IMG/VR virus record: IMGVR_UViG_3300006802_000286
Span: 1 to 33,607 of that record
Source of the DNA: a virus
Direction: 5' to 3' (one strand)
Length of the DNA stretch: 33,607 nt
A program made the position numbers and the translations under genes. Shown piece by piece: positions 28,019-33,607 of the stretch. Each line of letters begins with the position of its first letter. Positions within the stretch are counted from its first letter, which is position 1. Below the pieces are notes generated by a model. The model saw only the letters and a list, made by a program, of their open reading frames with translations, searched no databases and was not told where the DNA came from.

Positions 28019-29266
28019 TCACGCGGAGTCCGCCTTGTCGTTCTGGACGGTCGGTTGCAGGTTGGGAGCGCCACCGACCGGCGTCTGCTGCACCTCGTCG
28101 CCGCCTTCGACGGGCGGGAGGTTCTCGATCGCGCGTGCCTCGTTCATGCTCATCCAGCCGCCCTGGCGCGCCTTGAGCAGAGCGTCGTAGCGCGTCTGCG
28201 TGTCCGCGCGCAGCAGTCCATCCACCAGCCACTCCGGCTCGAGGTCGGTGCCCTGCGGAAACAGCGCGTCGCACGCACGCAGCGCCATCTCAATGCGCCG
28301 GCAGCGCGGCAGCAGGCAGTAGCGCACGAAGCGCAGGGACTCCTCCTCCGCGCTCTGATTCGTGCCGGCGTTCGGGACGCCGAGCATGGCTGGCGGGATA
28401 CGGAAGATCCTCGCCACCTCCTCGACGCCGTACTGCCGGCTGCGGATCAGCTCGGCGTCGGCCAGTGTCATGCCCAGGCGCTCGAGCGTCGCGCCGTTGG
28501 TGAGCACCGCCGGGCGCGCGGCGTTGTGAAGGCCCTGGTGGGTGCTGTTCCACACCTGCAACATCTCGGTGGCCTGCTGGCGTCCGAGGTTGCCCGGGAC
28601 GGTGATCGCAAGGCCCGGGGTCGCGTCGTTCGCGTAACTGCGGCCGGCGAACTCCTCGGCGGCCAGCGCCACGCCCAGGGTGTTCTTGTGCTCGGCGATC
28701 GGCGAGACGCCCATCATCCCGCCGCGGATTGCGAAACCGCGGATGTGGAGCATCTCGGCGCTGGTGAGGCTTTGGTACAGGTGACCGTCAACGGTCACGT
28801 CAAAGCGCTTCTCCTGCGTGTCCTTGTCGCGGTGCACGCGCACCCCGTAGGGATCGACCACATGCATCTCGACCACGCGCGATCCTGCACGGTTGAGCTG
28901 GATGAAAGCGTTGCCGGTGTATTCGATGCAGCTCGCCACATCCGACCAAAACTCCATCGCCGACTGCTCGAGGTTCGGCCGCTCGTGGAGGAGCTGGTAC
29001 TGCCAGTCACGCAGCGCCCTCACGCGCTCGGTGCCCGCGCCGCGGTAGGTGATGAGCGGCAGCGAGCCGATGGTCTCGGCGATCAGCCTGACCGCTGCCC
29101 CCACGGCCGCGAGGCCGGACGCGACCTCGGGCGTGACGTAGCGCCCGGTGAACGCATAGAGCCCGCCGCCGGGGGACATGCCCGGGAGCGGGATCGCGCT
29201 GCTGCCCCATTCCTGGGAGCGCTGCGCATGAGCCGCGGTCGCCTTCTTCTGCCAGGGCCATGCCAT
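28019..29266 (-). CDS. portal protein (HK97 family), 415 aa
   Basis: ATG at 29266 overlaps the glycosyltransferase's stop (TGATG). TPEVASGLAAVGAAVRLIAETIGSLPLITYRG, then LLHERPNLEQSAMEFWSDVASCIEYTGNAFIQL, then VDPYGVRVHRD and SRQYGVEEVARIFRIPPAMLGVPNAG, is a standard HK97-type portal. It forms the dodecameric channel for DNA entry. Longer readings upstream are Arg-rich shadows. Confidence 0.92.
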   Translation of the reverse strand: MAWPWQKKATAAHAQRSQEWGSSAIPLPGMSPGGGLYAFTGRYVTPEVASGLAAVGAAVRLIAETIGSLPLITYRGAGTERVRALRDWQYQLLHERPNLEQSAMEFWSDVASCIEYTGNAFIQLNRAGSRVVEMHVVDPYGVRVHRDKDTQEKRFDVTVDGHLYQSLTSAEMLHIRGFAIRGGMMGVSPIAEHKNTLGVALAAEEFAGRSYANDATPGLAITVPGNLGRQQATEMLQVWNSTHQGLHNAARPAVLTNGATLERLGMTLADAELIRSRQYGVEEVARIFRIPPAMLGVPNAGTNQSAEEESLRFVRYCLLPRCRRIEMALRACDALFPQGTDLEPEWLVDGLLRADTQTRYDALLKARQGGWMSMNEARAIENLPPVEGGDEVQQTPVGGAPNLQPTVQNDKADSA

Positions 29267-30039
29267 CAGGCCACGACCTCCATGCGCCCGTCGGGCGTCT
29301 CCATCATGCGGACGCCGGCGCGCTCGAGCGCCAGGGCGTCGCGTGTTCGGTAGTAATCGTGCGACGCCGCCCGGCGGTGCGCGGTGCGACGATGAGTACG
29401 GTGCTCGACCTGCACGCCGGCGATGCGCGTGCTGCGCTCGAGCGGCAGATTGTCGGTGCCCCACAGGTAGACCGGGTCATCTACGGGGCCGGCGAGGTAG
29501 GTGTAGTGATTGCCCTCGACCCGGAGATCGGGCAGGGCGCGGAAGATCATGCGGAGATCGTGCTGGCTGCGCGGCTGGAGGTTCATGGCGAGGTTGGCCT
29601 CGCCGCTTTCGTCGTATGCGTCATGCTGGGTCAGGGTGACCTCGATCACGTCGGACTCGATGCAGTCCAGGCGCGTGCGCAGGTCAGCGGGCGCGTGAGT
29701 CAGCACCTCGTCGGCGTCGAACACCCAGATCCAGTCGCAGGTGTCGGTGACCAGCTGCGCGAGGCGGAAGGCCAGGGTGCGCTTCTCGACCTCGTTGCCG
29801 AAGAACGGCTCGGTCGGCTGGTACAGCGTGAGCCCGATGCCCATCGCGTCGCAGGTCCGCTGGATGACCTCGGCCTGATCCGGCCCGGAACGCGCGACGC
29901 CGCCGTGCGGGTAGGCCATGTATGGCCCGTCAACGGCGACGAGGTGATCCAGGTGCCGGCCGAAGCTCGACACGGTCGCCGCGAGCCACGCCGGCGCCTC
30001 GTCGTACCAGGAGAGCAGGCCGACCAGCTTGCTCGTCAT
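29266..30039 (-). CDS. glycosyltransferase-like protein between terminase and portal
   Basis: 257 residues from the ATG at 30039 (ATGA overlap). VGLLSWYDEAPAWLAATVSSFGRHLDHLVAVDGPY, then WVFDADEVLTHAP with the D108-A-D110 motif, and EANLAMNLQPRSQHDLRMIFRALPDLR, read as a GT-A fold family 2-like transferase with metal-binding DxD. In related phages a gene of this type sits here and is thought to decorate virion proteins. The acceptor is unknown. It is coupled to both neighbours and so is made with the head genes. Confidence 0.6.
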   Translation of the reverse strand: MTSKLVGLLSWYDEAPAWLAATVSSFGRHLDHLVAVDGPYMAYPHGGVARSGPDQAEVIQRTCDAMGIGLTLYQPTEPFFGNEVEKRTLAFRLAQLVTDTCDWIWVFDADEVLTHAPADLRTRLDCIESDVIEVTLTQHDAYDESGEANLAMNLQPRSQHDLRMIFRALPDLRVEGNHYTYLAGPVDDPVYLWGTDNLPLERSTRIAGVQVEHRTHRRTAHRRAASHDYYRTRDALALERAGVRMMETPDGRMEVVA

Positions 30040-30329
30040 GGTGCCCTCCCGGCGTCCACGATTGCCGCCCACAGATCGGCGCGACGTGCCTCGGACTCGT
30101 CGAACAGGTACTCGCGGGCCAGATCCATGACGTTCTCGAGCCGGCGCATGCGCAGCAGCGAGATCACGCCGTCGGGGGTGGGGACGTCGATCCCGTGCTC
30201 CTCAAGCACGGCGCGCAGTCCCAGGTTCTCACCGTGCGCGACCCGCAGCCTGTCCTCGAGATCCCAGATCACGTTCGCCGAGGCATCTGCGGCATCGCGC
30301 ACGGGGATGCGGTTGGTGTCGGTGGTCAC
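30036..30329 (-). CDS. hypothetical helical protein, 97 aa
   Basis: GTG at 30329 overlaps the terminase stop (GTGA); the stop overlaps the next ATG. DASANVIWDLEDRLRVAHGENLGLRAVLEEHGIDVPTPDGVISLLRMRRLENVMDLAREYLFDESEARRADLWAAI is helical throughout. No family recognised. Packaging or head accessory by position. Confidence 0.6.
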   Translation of the reverse strand: MTTDTNRIPVRDAADASANVIWDLEDRLRVAHGENLGLRAVLEEHGIDVPTPDGVISLLRMRRLENVMDLAREYLFDESEARRADLWAAIVDAGRAP

Positions 30330-31861
30330 GCCGGCACCTCGATGTCGTCCCACGAGAGCAGGTAGTCCGCGGAGTCGCCTTCCATCTGGCAGCGCCATGT
30401 GGCGATGGCCGCGGCGACCAGCGCGTCGATCTTGACGCGCCCCTGCCCGCGGATCTTGCGGACCTTCCATCCGTTCTCGGTATGCTCGGCCTCGGCGTGC
30501 GTGACGTGCTCCGACAGCACCAGGTCGCCGTCGTGCGCGATCCGGCCGGTCTGCACGCCGTCGAACCACGAGGCCCACGCGCGGGTCTGATTCGCGCGCC
30601 TGCCCCATGCGTCGGTGGTCGTGAATCCCTGCTCGGCCAGCATGCGCGCGGCCAGCTCGAAGCGGTTGGGGTCGTAGGAGACCTCACGGATGGCGTGCGT
30701 CTCGGCGAGCTTCTCGATGACCTCGAGCGCGATGCGCGGGTCCATCACGTTCTCGGCGACCAGCTCATGGCAGGCCACGCCTCGCTTCGCGCCGATGACG
30801 TGGCACTTGACGCCGATGCGGTCGGTGTCGGGGATGCGCCACGCCCAGGCGACCGCGGTGCAGTCGTCGGCGAGCGCCGCATCCACACCAACGAACAGAT
30901 CCGCGCCCTCGGGGACGGCCAGATCGGGAACCTCGAGGGCCTGCCAGGCGGCGCGCTTGATCCACGCGCGCTGCGAGCCATCGGTCCAGACGCATGCGTG
31001 CAGCTGGAGGAACTCGTCGGGGGAGAGCTCGGGGTTGGCGGCCTGCTTGGCGAGGTACTCCTCGGTGATCCACGACGCGGGGTTGGCGGCCTTGATGGCC
31101 TTCGTGTCGGCCGGGTCGGTGGTCTTGGCCTCGTACTTCCAGACGAGCGTGCGGCCGGCGAAGTTGCGCGAGACGGTAAGCGCGCCGTCCTTGGTGAGCT
31201 CGCCCTGGCGCTCGTTTCCGTCGATCAGGCGGCCGAGGATGCCGGTCTCGCGCGTGTGCGACTCGCCGGCCGTGGTGATCGTGAACACCTGTGCGCTCTT
31301 GCGGGCACCGCCGGCGGTCGTGAGCGCGGCCCATGCCCGGCGAAGTCGCGGTGCCTGCCAGGCGTGAAGCTCGTCAACCACCACGAGCGACGGGTTGAAG
31401 CCGTGGAGGCGGTCGGGGTCTGAGCTCATACGGAGGATGCGCCCGCCACCGTCGACGCGCGCAATCTCGCCCACGTAGTCGCGGATGTGAAACTGCGAGG
31501 CCAGAAACTCATTGCGGCGGATAAACGCGGTGACCGCGTCGAACAGCCGGCCGGCCTGACGGTCGGATGAGGCCGCGAGCAGGATCTCCGGAGAGCCCTC
31601 GTGCTCGAGGCAATGAAACGTGGCATACGAGGCGAGCATCGTGGTCTTGCCCTGCTTGCGCGGCAGCACCGCGCACACGCTCGACCAGATGGTGTTGCCC
31701 TCCTCGTCAACTGCCAGGGCCTCGTCGAAGAAACTGCGCTGCCAGGGCTCGAGCTCGAGCGGCTGGCCGGCGAACACGTCGATCGACTGGATGCAGTAGG
31801 TCTTGGCCCACCACGCGAAATGCTCGCCCCGGGTCGCGTGCGCGTACTCAGACAGCGTCAC
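30326..31861 (-). CDS. terL: terminase large subunit
   Basis: 511 residues from a GTG at 31861, 14 bases inside the small terminase gene. ATPase: VLPRKQGKTTMLA (Walker A, 67 to 73) and LVVVDELHAWQA (Walker B, D153-E154). Nuclease: ADLFVGVDAALADDCTAVAW and later LVAAAIATWRCQMEGD. The fold is the usual Terminase_1 type. It cuts the concatemer and pumps DNA into the prohead through the portal. Confidence 0.93.
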   Translation of the reverse strand: MTLSEYAHATRGEHFAWWAKTYCIQSIDVFAGQPLELEPWQRSFFDEALAVDEEGNTIWSSVCAVLPRKQGKTTMLASYATFHCLEHEGSPEILLAASSDRQAGRLFDAVTAFIRRNEFLASQFHIRDYVGEIARVDGGGRILRMSSDPDRLHGFNPSLVVVDELHAWQAPRLRRAWAALTTAGGARKSAQVFTITTAGESHTRETGILGRLIDGNERQGELTKDGALTVSRNFAGRTLVWKYEAKTTDPADTKAIKAANPASWITEEYLAKQAANPELSPDEFLQLHACVWTDGSQRAWIKRAAWQALEVPDLAVPEGADLFVGVDAALADDCTAVAWAWRIPDTDRIGVKCHVIGAKRGVACHELVAENVMDPRIALEVIEKLAETHAIREVSYDPNRFELAARMLAEQGFTTTDAWGRRANQTRAWASWFDGVQTGRIAHDGDLVLSEHVTHAEAEHTENGWKVRKIRGQGRVKIDALVAAAIATWRCQMEGDSADYLLSWDDIEVPA

Positions 31862-32312
31862 TGAGCACCTTCAGCTTGGGCGGCGCGGCCGCGCGGTCGG
31901 GAGCCGACACCGCGCCCACGGGGCGGCCGGGCTTGTTCTGGCTCTTGCCCTTGGCGCTGTAGCGCTCGGGGAAAGCGCGCTCGAGGTACCAGGCCGCGGC
32001 CTGCCAGGTGCCATCGGCGGCTGCGCGCTGGATGGTGGCAAGGGCCCGAACCTCAGCCTCGGAGCGCGCCTTGCGCACGTCCTGGGCAAGCGCGAGGTAG
32101 CGGTCGTCGGCCGCGGAAAGCTTCGCGCCGGCCTCGCGGCGGGTCTCGGCGTCCTCGCCCTTCTGAAGCCACGACTGCAGCGTGCGCTTCGACACGCCGG
32201 CGTGCTCGGCCGCGGTCTCGATCGTGCACCCGGTGCGAAGGATCTTCACGATGGCCTCGTGCAGCACATCGTTGAGCTTGCTCGGGCGGCCGGTCGGCCT
32301 GTGCTCGCTCAC
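31848..32312 (-). CDS. terS: terminase small subunit
   Basis: 154 residues from a GTG at 32312 (GTGA overlap with the methyltransferase). The N-terminal GRPSKLNDVLHEAIVKILRTGCTIETAAEHAGVSKRTLQSWLQKGE is a homeodomain-like HTH that recognises the packaging site. The central RYLALAQDVRKARSEAEVRALATIQRAA is an oligomerisation helix. WYLERAFPERY is a motif common to the family. It picks the DNA end for the large subunit. Confidence 0.85.
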   Translation of the reverse strand: MSEHRPTGRPSKLNDVLHEAIVKILRTGCTIETAAEHAGVSKRTLQSWLQKGEDAETRREAGAKLSAADDRYLALAQDVRKARSEAEVRALATIQRAAADGTWQAAAWYLERAFPERYSAKGKSQNKPGRPVGAVSAPDRAAAPPKLKVLSDAV

Positions 32313-33577
32313 CGGCTCTGGCCCTCGTAGCGCTTGCGGATGACATCGCAGTAGCGCGGATCGAGCTCGACCAGGCGGGCCTTGCGGCCGAGCCGGTCGG
32401 CGGCGATGAGCGTCGTGCCCGATCCGCCGAACGGGTCAAGCACCACCTCGGCGTGGTTGGTGGAATTGCGGATGCACCGCTCCACCAGCTCGACCGGCTT
32501 CATCGTCGGGTGCAGCTCGGCCTTGCTCGGGCGGTTGATCTGCCAGAGCGAGGTTTGCTTCCGCCCGCCGTTGAAACGGTGCGTCCCCTCGATCCACCCG
32601 TAGATGAGCGGCTCGGCATCGGCGTCGGTGTCGACCACGGCCTCGCCGGCCTCGCCGTGGATGATGGGCTCGTGCTGGTAGTGGTAGTCCGAGCGGCCGA
32701 GCACCAGGCGGTCCTTGGCCCAGATGATCATGTGCCGGAGCGGGAACCCGGAGTTCTGAAGCGACAGCATCAGGTACATGAGCAGGTCGCCGCCCTGGGG
32801 CCCGGACACGTAGTACGCCGAGCCCGGCCGGAGCACCGTGTGCGCTGCCTTCCACGCGCCGGACCAGAGCCGGGCCATATCCTCGGTCGAGAGCGAATCG
32901 TTTGCGATCGCGCGGTGCTTGGTCTTCTGCCCGCGCTCCTTCATCGACTCCACGTAGCTCACGCCGTAGGGCGGATCGGCGAACAGCATGCTGGCCTCGT
33001 CGCCCTGCATGAGCAGCTGCAGCACAGCCGGGTCGGTGCAATCCCCGCACACAAGCCGGTGCGGTCCGAGCTCATAGACCTCGCCTTCGCGCGACTCGGG
33101 CTCCCCCTCTGGGAGGTCGGGAACGTCGTCGGCGTCGGCTGCGGGGTCGCCGGCCATCTCGTCCAGGGCCCGCGTGATGCTGCCCTCGTCCTCGGGGAGA
33201 AACGCGAGCACGTCCTGCATGCTCATGTCCTCGAGCACGTCCTCGAGCAGCCGGGCATACGCCTCGGGGTCGTCCTGGCCGCGGGTGCGGTTGAGCACCT
33301 GAGCGAGCACGCGGGCATGAGAGTCGTCGACGTCCACAATGTGCACAGGGGCCTTCTCGAGGCCCATCTTGCGGTACAGGCCGAGCCGGTGGTTCCCGGA
33401 GATGACCTCGTAACCGCCGTCCTCGCGCGCGCGCACCACCAGGTTCTCGACGATGCCGAACTCCTCAATCGAGCGCTCGATCTTGGCGAGCACCTCGTCG
33501 GGAACGCGGTTCGCGTTCCACGGGGCGTTGTGCAGCTGCTTTACGGGAACCTGCTTGACGGTGAGTTGCTTCACCAT
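32309..33577 (-). CDS. ParB-like domain fused to DNA methyltransferase
   Basis: 422 residues from an ATG at 33577; a GTG one codon in has better ribosome spacing. Residues 1 to 115 are ParB/Srx-like (VPVKQLHNAPWNANRVPDEVLAKIERSIEEFGIVENLVVR, ISGNHRLGLY). The C-terminal 255 residues are an N4/N6-aminomethyltransferase of the beta group: LVCGDCTD, DPPYGVSYVE (201 to 204) and DPFGGSGTT (381 to 389). It methylates phage DNA at a sequence not readable from here, probably as protection from restriction. It precedes the terminase genes, so methylation may mark the packaging substrate. Both domains appear intact. Confidence 0.85.
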   Translation of the reverse strand: MVKQLTVKQVPVKQLHNAPWNANRVPDEVLAKIERSIEEFGIVENLVVRAREDGGYEVISGNHRLGLYRKMGLEKAPVHIVDVDDSHARVLAQVLNRTRGQDDPEAYARLLEDVLEDMSMQDVLAFLPEDEGSITRALDEMAGDPAADADDVPDLPEGEPESREGEVYELGPHRLVCGDCTDPAVLQLLMQGDEASMLFADPPYGVSYVESMKERGQKTKHRAIANDSLSTEDMARLWSGAWKAAHTVLRPGSAYYVSGPQGGDLLMYLMLSLQNSGFPLRHMIIWAKDRLVLGRSDYHYQHEPIIHGEAGEAVVDTDADAEPLIYGWIEGTHRFNGGRKQTSLWQINRPSKAELHPTMKPVELVERCIRNSTNHAEVVLDPFGGSGTTLIAADRLGRKARLVELDPRYCDVIRKRYEGQSR

Positions 33578-33607
33578 CGCCTTTCAGGTTGGGTTTCCGT
33601 CAGAAAA

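Noticed and set aside
25667-28190. Long plus-strand frames over the capsid and protease genes (25667-27052, 26865-28190)
   Set aside because: Antisense shadows of recognised capsid and protease genes; composition typical of GC-rich shadow frames.
28055-31423. Long plus-strand frames over portal, glycosyltransferase and terminase genes
   Set aside because: The minus-strand genes have clear family motifs; these frames have none.
1-33607. tRNA genes, CRISPR arrays, insertion sequences
   Set aside because: No cloverleaf-like segment, regular repeat-spacer array or transposase was seen on reading. A tRNAscan run would settle tRNAs.

Overview
The window reads as most or all of the genome of a temperate, long-tailed (siphovirus-type) bacteriophage or prophage. 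It is roughly two-thirds GC by eye, densely packed, and almost every gene lies on the minus strand with start and stop codons overlapping (ATGA, GTGA, TGATG). High GC, frequent GTG/TTG starts, an Rpf/transglycosylase-like secreted enzyme and a standalone prim-pol point to an actinobacterial host. That host call is inference from style and gene families; no host sequence is visible.

Layout, in transcription order from the right edge leftwards: (1) packaging and head, 33577 to 24165: ParB-like/DNA methyltransferase fusion, small and large terminase, a small helical protein, a glycosyltransferase-like gene, portal, prohead protease, HK97-type capsid, a UUCG hairpin, head-tail connectors. (2) Tail, 24161 to 14103: tail tube, chaperone pair with a probable -1 frameshift, tape measure, distal tail and tip proteins, a coiled-coil/membrane protein, and a striking Ala-rich repeat protein. 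(3) Lysis, 14081 to 13037: CHAP-like endolysin and a two-helix holin. (4) A tandem-HTH metallophosphoesterase and small genes, 13028 to 10921. (5) A divergent control region, 10514 to 10708, with two perfect inverted repeats and a plus-strand Xre-type regulator. (6) An early module, 10513 to 7334: prim-pol, small membrane protein, RecB/Cas4-like nuclease, SSB-like protein ending in the canonical acidic tip, zinc protein and excisionase-like protein. (7) A plus-strand tyrosine integrase, 6358 to 7413, with a secreted Rpf-like protein divergent from it. (8) A second replication/accessory module, 5688 to 570: zinc/HTH protein, micro-membrane proteins, RuvC-like resolvase, second glycosyltransferase-like gene, PriCT-like and DUF3987-like primase-helicase genes, then an intergenic heptamer array that looks like an origin or operator. 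(9) A left-edge HNH endonuclease.

The HNH gene runs off the left edge. If the right edge is joined to it, the HNH frame closes after two more sense codons and the methyltransferase follows about 20 bases later, so the window could be a linearised complete genome.

Points most worth following: a 16-bp perfect hairpin burying the start codon of the PriCT-like gene behind a 16-residue coupled leader ORF; eight copies of a GTGAACA heptamer arranged as mirrored triplets around an AT-rich core; a DNA-binding metallophosphoesterase whose first HTH repeat has no normal start codon; an 18-unit Ala-rich tail repeat; and a chain of 25 to 53 residue membrane or zinc proteins held in the operon by start/stop overlaps.
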